Source of the DNA: Mesostigma viride
Taxonomy: Eukaryota; Streptophyta; Mesostigmatophyceae; Mesostigmatales; Mesostigmataceae
Reading direction: 5' to 3'
Assembly: GCA_009746045.1 (NCBI GenBank)
Contig: RPFO01001842.1
Span: 1-64,000 of the forward strand
Length of the DNA: 64,000 nt
The position numbers were made by a program, and so were the translations under genes. How positions within the stretch are numbered: position 1 is the first letter of the stretch; the number at the start of each line of letters is the position of its first letter. Positions 1 to 13,489 of the stretch are shown piece by piece. Below the pieces are notes generated by a model. The model made no database searches, was not told the DNA's origin, and saw only the letters and a list, made by a program, of their open reading frames with translations.

Positions 1-816
1 ACTTACCACATGCCACGCCACACCCTCGCCGTCTGATCATATGCATTTATGTAATAACGAGGAATTCAGCTCCCATGGTGTTCTATGGCTGCCTACGTAC
101 ATGATGTCAAGGAATAGTAAATGATAAGATTCAGGCTCCCATGGTGTCATCATGGCCCGTGTACGTACATGGATGGCATGTATGTAATTAATGATGAGGA
201 TTCAGGCTCCCATGGTGTCATCATGGCCCGTCTACGTACATGGATGTCAAAGAAAAAAAAATGATGAGGATTCAGGCTCCCATGGTGTCATCATGGCTGG
301 CCTACGTACATGGATGTTTCATAAAAAAATGATGAGGATTCAGGCTCCCATGGTGTCATCATGGCCCGTCTACGTACATGGTTGGCATTTATGTAATTAA
401 TGAAGAGGATTCAGGCTCCCATGGTGTCATCATGGCCGTCTACGTACATGGATGTCAAGGAATAGTAAATGATGAGGATTCAGGCTCCCATGGGGTCATC
501 ATGGCTTGTCTACGTACATGGTTGGCATTTATGTAATTAACGAGGAGGATTCAGGCTCCCATTGGTGTCATCATGGCTGGCCTACGTACATGGATGTCAA
601 GGAATAGTAAATGATGAGGATTCAGGCTCCCATGGTGTCATCATGGCTTGTCTACGTACATGGTTGGCATTTATGTAATTAATGAGGAGGATTCAGGCTC
701 CCATGGTGTCTCCATGGCTGGCCTACGTACATGGATGGCATTATGTATTTAATGATGAGGATTCAGGCTCCCATGGTGTCATCATGGCTTGTCTACCTAC
801 ATTGGCATTTATGTAA

Positions 817-854
817 CCTGAATCCTCTCATTAAGAAAATGAAGAGGATTCAGG
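817..854. repeat. Inverted-repeat junction inside the satellite
   Basis: CCTGAATCCTCTCATT (817-832) is followed after five bases by its near-perfect reverse complement (838-854, one extra base). One satellite core is thus present head-to-head with the next and could form a hairpin. The same junction recurs at 4581-4618. Confidence 0.9.
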
Positions 855-3800
855 CTCCATTGGTGTCATCATGGCTGCCTACGTACATGGATGTCAAGGA
901 ATAGTAAATGATGAGGATTCAGGCTCCCATGGTGTCATCATGGCCCGTCTACGTACATGGATGTCAAGGAATAGTAAATGATGAGGATTCAGGCTCCCAT
1001 GGGTCATCATGGCTTGTCTACGTACATGGTTGGCATTTATGTAATTAACGAGGAGGATTCAGGCTCCATGGTGTCATCATGGCTGGCCTACGTACATGGA
1101 TGTCAAGGAATAGTAAATGATGAGGATTCAGGCTCCCATGGTGTCATCATGGCTTGTCTACGTACATGGTTGGCATTTATGTAATTAATGAGGAGGATTC
1201 AGGCTCCCATGGTGTCATCATGGCCCGTCTACGTACATGGATGGCATTTATGTAATTAATGATGAGGATTCAGGCTCCCATGGGGTCATCATGGCTTGTC
1301 TACGTACATGGTTGGCATTTATGTAATTAATGAGGAGGATTCAGGCTCCCATGGTGTCTCCATGGCTGGCCTACGTACATGGATGTCAAGGAATAGTAAA
1401 TGATGAGGATTCAGGCTCCCATGGTGTCATCATGGCCTGTCTACGTACATGGATGGCATGTATGTAATTAATGATGAGGATTCAGGCTCCCATGGTGTCA
1501 TCATGGCTTGTCTACGTACATGGATGGCATGTATGTAATTAATGATGAGGATTCAGGCTCCATTGGTGTCATCATGGCTGGCCTACGTATGTACATGGAT
1601 GTCAAAGAAAAAAAAAATGATGAGGATTCAGGCTCCCATGGTGTCATCATTGCCCGTGTATGTACATGGTTGGCATTTATGTAATTAATGATGAGGATTC
1701 AGGCTCCATTGGTGTCATCATTGCCCGTGTATGTACATGGTTGGCATTTATGTATGTAATTAATGATGAGGATTCAGGCTCCATTGGTGTCATCATGGCT
1801 GGCCTACGTATGTACATGGATGTCAAAGAAAAAAAAATGATGAGGATTCAGGCTCCCATGGTGTCATCATGGCCCGTCTACGTACATGGATGTCAAGGAA
1901 TAGTAAATGATGAGGATTCAGGCTCCCATGGTGTCAGATGTCATGGCCTGTCTACGTACATGGATGGCATGTATGTAATTAATGATGAGAATTCAGGCTC
2001 CATTGGTGTCATCATGGCTGGCCTACGTATGTACATGGATGTCAAAGAAAAAAAATGATGAGGATTCAGGCTCCCATGGTGTCATCATGGCCCGTCTACG
2101 TACATGGATGTCAAGGAATAGTAAATGATGAGGATTCAGGCTCCCATGGTGTCATCATGGCCTGTCTACGTACATGGATGGCATGTATGTATTTAATGAT
2201 GAGGATTCAGGCTCCCATGGTGTCATCATGGCTGGCCTACGTACATGGATGTCTCAGAAAAAAAATGATGAGGATTCAGGCTCCCATGGTGTCATCATGG
2301 CTGGCCTACGTACATGGATGTCAAAGAAAAAAAAATGATGAGGATTCAGGCTCCCGTGGTGTCATTATGGCCCGTCTACGTGTTGTTGGCATGTATGAAA
2401 TTAATGATGAGGATTCAGGCTCCCATAGTGTCATCATGGCTGGCCTACGTACATGGTTGGCATTTATGTAATTAATGATGAGGATTCAGGCTCCCATGGT
2501 GTCATCATTGCCCGTGTATGTACATGGTTGGCATTTATGTAATTAATGATGAGGATTCAGGCTCCATTGGTGTCATCATGGCCCGTCTACGTACATGGAG
2601 TGGCATTTATGTATTTAATGATGAGGATTCAGGCTCCCATGGGGTCATTGATGATCATGGCATTTATGTATGTAATTAATGATGAGGATTCAGGCTCCAT
2701 TGGTGTCATCATGGCTGGCCTACGTATGTACATGGATGTCAAAGAAAAAAAAATGATGAGGATTCAGGCTCCCATGGTGTCATCATGGCCCGTCTACGTA
2801 CATGGATGTCAAGGAATAGTAAATGATGAGGATTCAGGCTCCCATGGTGTCAGATGTCATGGCCTGTCTACGTACATGGATGGCATGTATGTATTTAATG
2901 ATGAGGATTCAGGCTCCCATGGTGTCATCATGGCTGGCCTACGTACATGGATGTCTCAGAAAAAAAATGATGAGGATTCAGGCTCCCATGGTGTCATCAT
3001 GGCTGGCCTACGTACATGGATGTCAAAGAAAAAAAAATGATCAGGATTCAGGCTCCCGTGGTGTCATTATGGCCCGTCTACGTGTTGTTGGCATGTATGA
3101 AATTAATGAGGAGGATTCAGGCTCCCATGGTGTCATCATGGCCCGTCTACTTACATGGATGGCATTTATGTAATTAATGATGAGGATTCAGGCTCCCATG
3201 GTCATCATGGCTTGTCTACGTACATGGTTGGCATTTATGTAATTAATGAGGAGGATTCAGGCTCCCATGGTGTCTCCATGGCTGGCCTACGTACATGGAT
3301 GTCAAGGAATAGTAAATGATGAGGATTCAGGCTCCCGTGGTGTCATCATGGCCCGTCTACGTACATGGATGGCATTTATGTAATTAATGATGAGGATTCA
3401 GGCTCCCATGGGTCATCATGGCTTGTCTACGTACATGGTTGGCATTTATGTAATTAATGAGGAGGATTCAGGCTCCCATGGTGTCTCCATGGCTGGCCTA
3501 CGTACATGGATGTCAAGGAATAGTAAATGATGAGGATTCAGGCTCCCATGGTGTCATCATGGCCTGTCTACGTACATGGATGGCATGTATGTAATTAATG
3601 ATGAGGATTCAGGCTCCCATGGTGTCATCATGGCTTGTCTACGTACATGGTTGGCATTTATGTAATTAATGAGGAGGATTCAGGCTCCCATGGTGTCATC
3701 ATGGCTGTCTACGTACATGGTTGCATTTATGTAATTAATGATGAGGATTCAGGCTCCCATGGTGTCTCATGGCTGGCCTACGTACATGGATGTCAAGGAA

Positions 3801-4580
3801 TAGTAAATGAGGAGGATTCAGGCTCCCATGGTGTCATCATGGCCCGTGTACGTACATGGATGGCATGTATGTAATTAATGAGGAGGATTCAGGCTCCCAT
3901 GGTGTCATCATGGCTGGCCTACGTACATGGATGTCAAAGAAAAAGAAATGATGAGGATTCAGGCTCCCATGGTGTCATCATGGCTGGCCTACGTACATGG
4001 ATGTCTCATAAAATAAATGATGAGGATTCAGGCTCCCATGGTGTCATCATGGCTTGTCTACCTACATTGTTGGCATGTATGTAATTAATGATGAGGATTC
4101 AGGCTCCCATGGTGTCTCCATGGCTGGCCTACGTACATGAATGGCATTTATGTAATTAATGATGAGGATTCAGGCTCCCATGGTGTCATCATGGCCCGTC
4201 TACGTACATGGATGGCATTTATGTAATTAATGATGAGGATTCAGGCTCCCATGGTGTCATCATGGCTTGTCTACGTACATGGTTGGCATTTATGTAATTA
4301 ATGAGGAGGATTCAGGCTCCCATGGTGTCATCATGGCCCGTCTACTTACATGGATGGCATTTATGTAATTAATGATGAGGATTCAGGCTCCCATGGGGTC
4401 ATCATGGCTTGTCTACGTACATGGTTGGCATTTATGTAATTAATGAGGAGGATTCAGGCTCCCATGGTGTCTCCATGGCTGGCCTACGTACATGGATGTC
4501 AAGGAATAGTAAATGATGAGGATTCAGGCTCCCATGGTGTCATCATGGCTTGTCTACCTACATGGTTGGCATTTATGTAA

Positions 4581-4618
4581 CCTGAATCCTCTCATTAAGA
4601 AAATGAAGAGGATTCAGG
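4581..4618. repeat. Second copy of the satellite inverted-repeat junction
   Basis: The arms at 4581-4596 and 4602-4618 have the same sequence as the junction at 817-854, about 3764 bp away. The flanking monomers also match, so the junction was copied as part of a larger duplicated block rather than formed twice. Confidence 0.9.
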
Positions 4619-7600
4619 CTCCATTGGTGTCATCATGGCTGGCCTACGTACATGGATGTCAAGGAATAGTAAATGATGAGGATTCAGGCTCCCATGGTGT
4701 CATCATGGCCCGTCTACGTACATGGATGTCAAGGAATAGTAAATGATGAGGATTCAGGCTCCCATGGGGTCATCATGGCTTGTCTACGTACATGGTTGGC
4801 ATTTATGTAATTAACGAGGAGGATTCAGGCTCCATTGGTGTCATCATGGCTGGCCTACGTACATGGATGTCAAGGAATAGTAAATGATGAGGATTCAGGC
4901 TCCCATGGTGTCATCATGGCTTGTCTACGTACATGGTTGGCATTTATGTAATTAATGAGGAGGATTCAGGCTCCCATGGTGTCTCCATGGCTGGCCTACG
5001 TACATGGATGTCAAGGAATAGTAAATGATGAGGATTCAGGCTCCCATGGTGTCATCATGGCCTGTCTACGTACATGGATGGCATGTATGTAATTAATGAT
5101 GAGGATTCAGGCTCCCATGGTGTCATCATGGCTTGTCTACGTACATGGTTGGCATTTATGTAATTAATGAGGAGGATTCAGGCTCCCATGGTGTCATCAT
5201 GGCTTGTCTACGTACATGGTTGGCATTTATGTAATTAATGATGAGGATTCAGGCTCCCATGGTGTCTCCATGGCTGGCCTACGTACATGGATGTCAAGGA
5301 ATAGTAAATGATAAGGATTCAGGCTCCCATGGTGTCATCATGGCCCGTCTACGTACATGGATGGCATTTATGTAATTAATGATGAGGATTCAGGCTCCCA
5401 TGGGGTCATCATGGCTTGTCTACGTACATGGTTGGCATTTATGTAATTAATGAGGAGGATTCAGGCTCCCATGGTGTCTCCATGGCTGGCCTACGTACAT
5501 GGATGTCAAGGAATAGTAAATGATGAGGATTCAGGCTCCCATGGTGTCATCATGGCCTGTCTACGTACATGGATGGCATGTATGTAATTAATGATGAGGA
5601 TTCAGGCTCCCATGGTGTCATCATGGCTTGTCTACGTACATGGTTGGCATTTATGTAATTAATGAGGAGGATTCAGGCTCCCATGGTGTCATCATGGCTT
5701 GTCTACGTACATGGTTGGCATTTATGTAATTAATGATGAGGATTCAGGCTCCCATGGTGTCTCCATGGCTGGCCTACGTACATGGATGTCAAGGAATAGT
5801 AAATGATGAGGATTCAGGCTCCCATGGTGTCATCATGGCCCGTGTACGTACATGGATGGCATGTATGTAATTAATGAGGAGGATTCAGGCTCCCATGGTG
5901 TCATCATGGCTGGCCTACGTACATGGATGTCAAAGAAAAAGAAATGATGAGGATTCAGGCTCCCATGGTGTCATCATGGCTGGCCTACGTACATGGATGT
6001 CTCATAAAATAAATGATGAGGATTCAGGCTCCCATGGTGTCATCATGGCTTGTCTACCTACATTGTTGGCATGTATGTAATTAATGATGAGGATTCAGGC
6101 TCCCATGGTGTCTCCATGGCTGGCCTACGTACATGAATGGCATTTATGTAATTAATGATGAGGATTCAGGCTCCCATGGTGTCATCATGGCCCGTCTACG
6201 TACATGGATGGCATTTATGTAATTAATGATGAGGATTCAGGCTCCCATGGTGTCATCATGGCTTGTCTACGTACATGGTTGGCATTTATGTAATTAATGA
6301 GGAGGATTCAGGCTCCCATGGTGTCATCATGGCCCGTCTACTTACATGGATGGCATTTATGTAATTAATGATGAGGATTCAGGCTCCCATGGGGTCATCA
6401 TGGCTTGTCTACGTACATGGTTGGCATTTATGTAATTAATGAGGAGGATTCAGGCTCCCATGGTGTCTCCATGGCTGGCCTACGTACATGGATGTCAAGG
6501 AATAGTAAATGATGAGGATTCAGGCTCCCATGGTGTCATCATGGCCCGTCTACGTACATGGATGGCATTTATGTAATTAATGATGAGGATTCAGGCTCCC
6601 ATGGGGTCATCATGGCTTGTCTACGTACATGGTTGGCATTTATGTAATTAATGAGGAGGATTCAGGCTCCCATGGTGTCTCCATGGCTGGCCTACGTACA
6701 TGGATGTCAAGGAATAGTAAATGATGAGGATTCAGGCTCCCATGGTGTCATCATGGCCTGTCTACGTACATGGATGGCATGTATGTAATTAATGATGAGG
6801 ATTCAGGCTCCCATGGGTCATCATGGCTTGTCTACGTACATGGATGGCATGTATGTAATTAATGATGAGGATTCAGGCTCCATTGGTGTCATCATGGCTG
6901 GCCTACGTATGTACATGGATGTCAAAGAAAAAAAAAATGATGAGGATTCAGGCTCCCATGGTGTCATCATTGCCCGTGTATGTACATGGTTGCCATTTAT
7001 GTAATTAATGATGAGGATTCAGGCTCCATTGGTGTCATCATTGCCCGTGTATGTACATGGTTGGCATTTATGTATGTAATTAATGATGAGGATTCAGGCT
7101 CCATTGGTGTCATCATGGCTGGCCTACGTATGTACATGGATGTCAAAGAAAAAAAAATGATGAGGATTCAGGCTCCCATGGTGTCATCATGGCCCGTCTA
7201 CGTACATGGATGTCAAGGAATAGTAAATGATGAGGATTCAGGCTCCCATGGTGTCAGATGTCATGGCCTGTCTACGTACATGGATGGCATGTATGTAATT
7301 AATGATGAGAATTCAGGCTCCATTGGTGTCATCATGGCTGGCCTACGTATGTACATGGATGTCAAAGAAAAAAAAATGATGAGGATTCAGGCTCCCATGG
7401 TGTCATCATGGCCCGTCTACGTACATGGATGTCAAGGAATAGTAAATGATGAGGATTCAGGCTCCCATGGTGTCATCATGGCCTGTCTACGTACATGGAT
7501 GGCATGTATGTATTTAATGATGAGGATTCAGGCTCCCATGGTGTCATCATGGCTGGCCTACGTACATGGATGTCTCAGAAAAAAAATGATGAGGATTCAG

Positions 7601-8697
7601 GCTCCCATGGTGTCATCATGGCTGGCCTACGTACATGGATGTCAAAGAAAAAAAAATGATGAGGATTCAGGCTCCCGTGGTGTCATTATGGCCCGTCTAC
7701 GTGTTGTTGGCATGTATGAAATTAATGATGAGGATTCAGGCTCCCATAGTGTCATCATGGCTGGCCTACGTACATGGTTGGCATTTATGTAATTAATGAT
7801 GAGGATTCAGGCTCCCATGGTGTCATCATTGCCCGTGTATGTACATGGTTGGCATTTATGTAATTAATGATGAGGATTCAGGCTCCATTGGTGTCATCAT
7901 GGCCCGTCTACGTACATGGACCGTGGCATTTATGTATTTAATGATGAGGATTCAGGCTCCCATGGGGTCATTGATGATCATGGCATTTATGTATGTAATT
8001 AATGATGAGGATTCAGGCTCCATTGGTGTCATCATGGCTGGCCTACGTATGTACATGGATGTCAAAGAAAAAAAAATGATGAGGATTCAGGCTCCCATGG
8101 TGTCATCATGGCCCGTCTACGTACATGGATGTCAAGGAATAGTAAATGATGAGGATTCAGGCTCCCATGGTGTCAGATGTCATGGCCTGTCTACGTACAT
8201 GGATGGCATGTATGTATTTAATGATGAGGATTCAGGCTCCCATGGTGTCATCATGGCTGGCCTACGTACATGGATGTCTCAGAAAAAAAATGATGAGGAT
8301 TCAGGCTCCCATGGTGTCATCATGGCTGGCCTACGTACATGGATGTCAAAGAAAAAAAAATGATCAGGATTCAGGCTCCCGTGGTGTCATTATGGCCCGT
8401 CTACGTGTTGTTGGCATGTATGAAATTAATGATGAGGATTCAGGCTCCCACAGTGTCATCATGGCTGGCCTACGTACATGGTTGGCATTTATGTAATTAA
8501 TGATGAGGATTCAGGCTCCCATGGTGTCATCATTGCCCGTGTATGTACATGGTTGGCATTTATGTAATTAATGATGAGGATTCAGGCTCCATTGGTGTCA
8601 TCATGGCCCGTCTACGTACATGGGTGGCATTTATGTATTTAATGATGAGGATTCAGGCTCCCATGGGGTCATCATGGCTTGTCTACGTACATGGAGT

Positions 8698-8965
8698 CAT
8701 ATTGATTCATGGAACAATGAGATACCATTCTTAATTGAAAATTGTTCTTGATACTTTCACATGCATGCCCGGAATCGTGAATTTGTGCGGGTTTCCATGA
8801 TGACAATCCTCATTGAATTCTTGAGCACACAATATTGAGCAATTTAGGGGCACTTCGGCAATGTTGACCATTTTCATTCATGATAAAATTAACATTTAAT
8901 GCAATAAATACATATTCCACTCATTTTAATAAACCATGCAAAAACTTTACAAGCACGCTCAAGCT
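8698..8965. other. Unique spacer between satellite and minisatellite
   Basis: The satellite ends in a partial monomer near 8697. The next ~270 bp are AT-rich and non-repetitive. I see no coding frame, RNA gene or element end here. Confidence 0.6.
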
Positions 8966-9470
8966 AGGGGTGGGCTGGCATGCACGCGTGGGTGTGGGGG
9001 TGGGCTGGCATGCATGCGTGGGTGTGGGGGGGGCTAGCCTGCATGCGTGGGTGTGTGGGGGGGCTGGCATGCATGCGTGGGTGTGTGTGGGGGGCTAGCA
9101 TGCATGCGTAAGTGTGGGGGGGGGCTGGCATGCATGCGTGGGTGTGTATGGGGGCTGGCATGCATGCGTGGGTGTGTGTGGGGGGCTAGCATGCATGCGT
9201 GGGTGTGTGGGGGGGCTGTCATGCATGCGTGGGTGTGGGGGGGGCTGGCATGAATGCGTGGGTGTGGGGGGGGCTAGCATGCATGCGTGGGTGTGGGGGT
9301 GGGCTAGCATGCATGCGTGGGTGTGAGTGTGGGCTAGCATGCATGCGTGGGTGTGGGGGGGGGCTAGCATGCATGCGTGGGTGTGGGGGGCCGGGGCCGG
9401 GGCTAGCATGCATGCGTGGGTGTGGGGGTGGGCTAGCATGCATGCGTGGGTGTGGGGGGGGGCTAGCACG
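8966..9470. repeat. G-rich ~30-bp minisatellite, 16 copies
   Basis: Sixteen copies of a unit of the form GGCTAGCATGCATGCGTGGG followed by TGT and a run of five to nine Gs. The unit alternates a purine-pyrimidine tract (GCATGCATGCGTG) with G runs, and all G runs are on the plus strand. One unit carries an extra GGCCGGGGCCGGGG insertion near 9390. Frames on both strands are open (His/Ala/Cys-rich on minus), but this only reflects the repeat. Confidence 0.95.
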
Positions 9471-11044
9471 CCCCACCCCTCCATCGGCACAGCCAGCCTT
9501 GTGAGTCTACCCTTAACAACAAGGCTGGTAGGACGACACGCCTGAGCAGCATATGTCATGCCTATCTCAGGCTAATAATGTGTGATTTTGTGCCAACAAC
9601 CAAGTTGTTCCACCCAACAACACATTATAAACCCTCTTCCAAAATGCCCAACAAGCCGGACACGTGGAGGACCACACACGCAGTATATAAAGAGAAAATA
9701 AGCTGACTTTTTATCCAGCCAACCTGTGGCTAGCTGCTCTGGTTAGCATGACAAATGCTAACATTTACTCAGTGGGAAAGGTGAAGAGACCATTGGAACA
9801 GCCTACCTGACGCATGTGCCACCAAAGCATTGTGTCCCGCAAAATGCACACTGCCTCCTTTCTAACAAGCACGAGCCGCTCTCTTTAGGAGACAGGTGCC
9901 AGCTCGTCAGTGTCTGGGGAAAATGATGCCGCTGCTTAGGAAGACCGCGTGAATTTCCTCGAACACAACTGTCTATAAAGCAAAAGAAATTTCAGAGAAG
10001 CATGGAAATAAAAGCATTACACCTTCCCGACAGGTTGCGGGCCACGCGCTGCAGAAAGCCAGCCACGTCACAGACGATTAACTAGCTAAAAGACACCCAG
10101 GAATCCAGCGATGCAGCGCCAGGACCCGCAACTTTCTGGCTGCATCTGGCCGGAAAGAAGGCAAAAAGCTTACGCTCAACGAGGTAAGAAAGCAGGAAAA
10201 CGCAAGCTTAAGACGTTTAACACAAGAACGTACCATAACGGGCATTTATTCGTGCCCAGGCGCACAAGAAAGTCCACCCTTTCATGGAGTGGTTGGGCAG
10301 TACGCATCGCGCAGGGCTAATGTTATCTTACCGCAAAATGACGGGAAAGGTAAAGATAGCAGCGGGAATTTTTACGGCTTTAGAAACATCATTAAACTAG
10401 CTTTCCTTACGACCATCAAAACTGGCAACAATCGACAATCAACCCGGCAGGCATCCAATATACTTTATTCATCCCGACAGAAATTCAGGCCGGACCCCCC
10501 CTGCCGATGGCAAAGAAAAAAAGCCCGCGACATTATAGATCGCAACCATCCCGCCATAAATTAGAATCAGTAACTAATTTTCTCCAACAATCGAGCATTT
10601 CTGCTTTCCGCGTGCCAGATTTGTCACGTTTCGTCTAAAGGCAGTCGCCATGGCCCCTACCGCAAGGGGTGCGCGCACCATGCCGACATAGCTTTTGGGC
10701 CTCAATTTGCACCGAAATTTGGTCCGTACCGTCCAGCTCAGTCGGATTATGTATGTGGATCGGCCGTGTTGGTTGCATACGCAGGTATATTAATTCTTGC
10801 ATTCGCCCCGGACCTTCCCCAGGACAGGTCAGGATATAACAATAATTCTTGCATTCGCCCCCGCCCTTTCCTATGGCCTGGTCAGGTTTGGGCGCGACGC
10901 CACTAGCGCGGCGCCCGCGACAGAGTGGCCAGGCTCGAGCACGTTTTCTGGATCCCAAGCACCGGATTGGACACTGTCCGAGGACTGGACAGGAATTGGC
11001 TGACCAATCGGATGCTTGCTCGTCGTCTCCAAAAACATATATAT
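9471..11044. other. Intergenic stretch, no supported gene
   Basis: No recognisable protein in any frame. A TATA-like TATATAAAG lies at 9684-9692, downstream of a CACGTGG motif at 9661. AATTCTTGCATTCGCCC is directly repeated at 10792-10808 and 10844-10860. The small open frames at 10111-10564 have no family signature. The right edge is the 3' junction of a LINE. Confidence 0.5.
9684..9692 (+). promoter_or_regulatory. TATA-box-like motif
   Basis: TATATAAAG in a moderately GC-balanced context. No gene can be recognised downstream, so this could be the remnant promoter of a decayed element or chance. Confidence 0.25.
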
Positions 11045-12743
11045 TAAAAATATAATTACTTACAGCAGAGTGAAATCACTCAAACCAAAGCAAACGCCCA
11101 GCTATAAACCTATATACAGAGCCATGTCAAAGCTCTATACTACGATAAGACCAATGGAAACGCCTAACGGGAGGAACCTAATAGCCCTGCTGCACCGCAA
11201 AATCAGCCCGCGTACGGCGGAGCATGATGTCAGCCATGGCCCGAGTCAGCGCCACCGACAAGCGCTGACGCCAATATGACGTCCAGGTCCGCGCCGACCA
11301 TGGGGCCCGCTGGCCCTCCAGGTCCAGCCGATCCTCCCGGAGCCGGCAACACTCCTTGAAGAAGGCGGAGGTCAGGGGCCCCATGGCCCCAAACTCCTCC
11401 AGGACAAAGGGCACCACACGATGGTGCCCGACGTCGCCGTAGGCCAGGAGCTTGGCCCGCTCCGCCCGGTCCGCCGTGTAACCTGCCGTGAGGGAGGCCC
11501 CAGCCACGTGGCTAAGAGCCAAGGGCCGCGCCACCGAAACGTCAATAAGCAGATGCCGGCCACCCCCCTCAAAGTCCAGCACCACGATGTCAGGCCGGTG
11601 GTTGGGGGAATAGAAGGCAGCGCCATCCGCATCCTCGGACCGGATGTTCGCGTGGGGGAAAACCGACCGAATCATGGCGAGCACCACCGTCAGGAGGACA
11701 GTGTGCAAATACAAATACCAATTCTGATTCTGTTGGCCCCCCATGCAGGCAAGGTAGTGAGTCCCCGTGGGATCCAGCGGCTGCCCACAGCTACCACAAG
11801 GCCGCCCGGCCGGAACAAGAGGCTGCGGGGCAAATAGCTGGTGCCGGAGCGCCACCGAGTAGTGGCTGGGAGCCAAGGCGAATGGGGGGCCATGGGAAGA
11901 GCACGAAGGTACGCCGAGCCCACACTCCGCAAGGAAAGCGAGAACAGCCACGCACGTCCCTGGGCGTTGAGGTCCGCGAAAAGAGCAATCCAATCAGCCG
12001 TGTGCAGAATACCCGCGTAGGTTTTCTGGTGTTTATCGATGACGCGAGCAGGGAATGCGGCGGGAGATTGAACGGAGGCGACCGAGGGAGTGCCGCGAGG
12101 GAGGTGGCGCTGTACCGCCTGAGCGGCACGGACGGGAGAACAGGCCTGCTGGATCTCAGCATAGGCCTCCTGGATGGCGGTGACGAAGGGCAAAGGGCTG
12201 CTGGGGTCCAGGAGGTCAGGCGCTGCCGTTGCCAAAAGGGGCAGGAGCCGGCAGCTTTCCGCCCACGACTGAGCGACGGAGCCCAAAAATGCTGCTGGGG
12301 CCAGCCGGGCGGCACGAGTCAGACCGCAGCCACCCATCCGTGCAGGCAGGGAGGCAATGCGAATAGCATGTGGCGGGAGGTCGGGGCCCGGGACCAGCTG
12401 CGCCAAGGCCGACTGGATGCGTTCGTCGTGGCCCTCGGCGGCCAGCCGGACCTGAGACGGAAGAGCGCCCCTGAGCCAGTGAACGACGCGAGGGTGAGCG
12501 CAAAACCACAGAAGCAGACCCTTGGTCTGCGAGTCATGAAGGCGCGCAATCAAGGGCAGTACCTCAGTGCGTGCCTCGAGGGCGGCCCGCAGAGCATCGA
12601 TGACAAACGCGGGGTCGCCAACCGGAACGCCGAGGACATCCAACCCATGGAGGCGCTCGTCCCGGCCCAAGAGCTGGGGCGGAAAGCCGGAGCAATCACC
12701 TTGGGGCGAGTACACCGCGCACTTGGCAAGGGTCAACTGGAGA
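11045..12743 (-). mobile_element. 5'-truncated LINE with restriction-like endonuclease (copy 1)
   Basis: This is nearly identical to the 3' part of the LINE at 36918-40639, including the 3' untranslated region (about 130 bp) and the tail TATTTTTAA. Similarity stops abruptly at 12743, inside the reverse-transcriptase coding region just after the YLDD motif region, which is the usual 5' truncation of target-primed reverse transcription. Flanks AAACATATAT (left) and AAACATACAT (right) look like a diverged target-site duplication. Confidence 0.85.
11178..12743 (-). pseudogene. LINE polyprotein fragment: RT thumb region, CCHC and endonuclease
   Basis: The fragment starts downstream of the catalytic YLDD of the reverse transcriptase and runs to the natural stop. 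It contains the CCHC knuckle (CGSCG...THYLAC) and the PD-x15-D endonuclease motif (RPDIVVLDF ... LLIDVSVA). A one-base deletion in a G run at about 11883-11888 splits it into two frames, compared with the 36.9-40.6 kb copy, which has one more G there. It is a dead copy that differs little from its relative. Confidence 0.85.
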
Positions 12744-13489
12744 AACATACATAAAGAGCCAAATCGCGCGAACTACGCAAGGATCCTTTAAGCAGCGTTA
12801 CTCTGCCGAAATGTCAACCTAGGCCGGTCAAGTGACGCCGAGGTGTTCACCGATAGTTCAGGTCAGCCACAGCGCGCCTTCGAATGTAGGCACGGTCGCA
12901 TTTTTTTTTAGGAAATGTAGAATTGTTGTCGACCAGCTACCAACGCCCGACCGGACCCATACAACGGAAACATCAAGGCGATGTGATGTAGGTGTGTCTG
13001 ATATGTCATTAATACACAGAGCATCGTGAATATAATATATAATATAAATTATATAATATACTATAATTAATATATAATTTTAATTTTATGTTAATTTTAA
13101 TGTTATTTCATATAACATAATATAGCATAATATAATATAATATAATATAATATTATATAAAGTAGTATATAAAAAATTAAAATGTAAAAGAAAAATATCT
13201 ACCTTATTGGGGTTTAATGTTCCTTTCCAGTTCAGCATAAGTACACTCTTGAGTGTGTGCAATGTTTGGTTATACGCCATTGTCTTAAAATAGCAACCAA
13301 TGTAAACCTCCGTCCTAACCACATTTGGATACAATAAAGACATTGATGCCTGACACATAGCATTCATTGCTTGAAATACCATGCATATTTTGTGTCAATG
13401 TTCTGCAGACCACAGCTTCAAGTGGGCATACTTCGCTTTCCTCAATATAATGGCGACATGGCATTTGGTGAAAGTGGTGAGTGCCATGA
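12744..13489. other. AT-rich intergenic region
   Basis: 13020-13170 is a low-complexity TATAATATAAT tract. No coding frame with a recognisable product. The tract separates the truncated LINE from the GCCGGC repeat block. Confidence 0.5.

Larger units (their letters stand above)
1..8697. repeat. Satellite array, ~67-71 bp monomer, about 125 copies
   Basis: The whole stretch is head-to-tail copies of a monomer with the core GAGGATTCAGGCTCCCATGG, then GTGTCATCATGG, a short variable part and CTACGTACATGG. Monomers differ mainly in the linker: a CATTTATGTAATTAATGA type, a GTCAAGGAATAGTAAATGA type and a GTCAAAGAAAAAAAATGA type. The linker order is conserved over long distances: about 1.66-3.17 kb recurs at 6.98-8.50 kb (offset ~5320), and 3.80-4.10 kb recurs at 5.79-6.10 kb (offset 1996). 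The array therefore has higher-order structure from segmental duplication. Open frames run through it, but the monomer length is not a fixed multiple of three and the frame changes from monomer to monomer, so I do not consider it coding. The array may begin before the window. Confidence 0.97.

Noticed and set aside
1-8697. CRISPR array
   Set aside because: Repeats are contiguous variants without unique spacers, and the surrounding genome is eukaryotic.
191-8734. Many open frames of 60-270 codons in the first 8.7 kb (MMRIQAPMVSS.., NDEDSGSHGV..)
   Set aside because: They are translations of the ~70-bp satellite. The frame changes from monomer to monomer and no start or stop context is conserved.
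8964-9559. His/Ala/Cys-rich and Gly/Trp-rich frames on both strands
   Set aside because: Products of the 30-bp minisatellite. All frames stay open because the unit is near a multiple of three and lacks stops.
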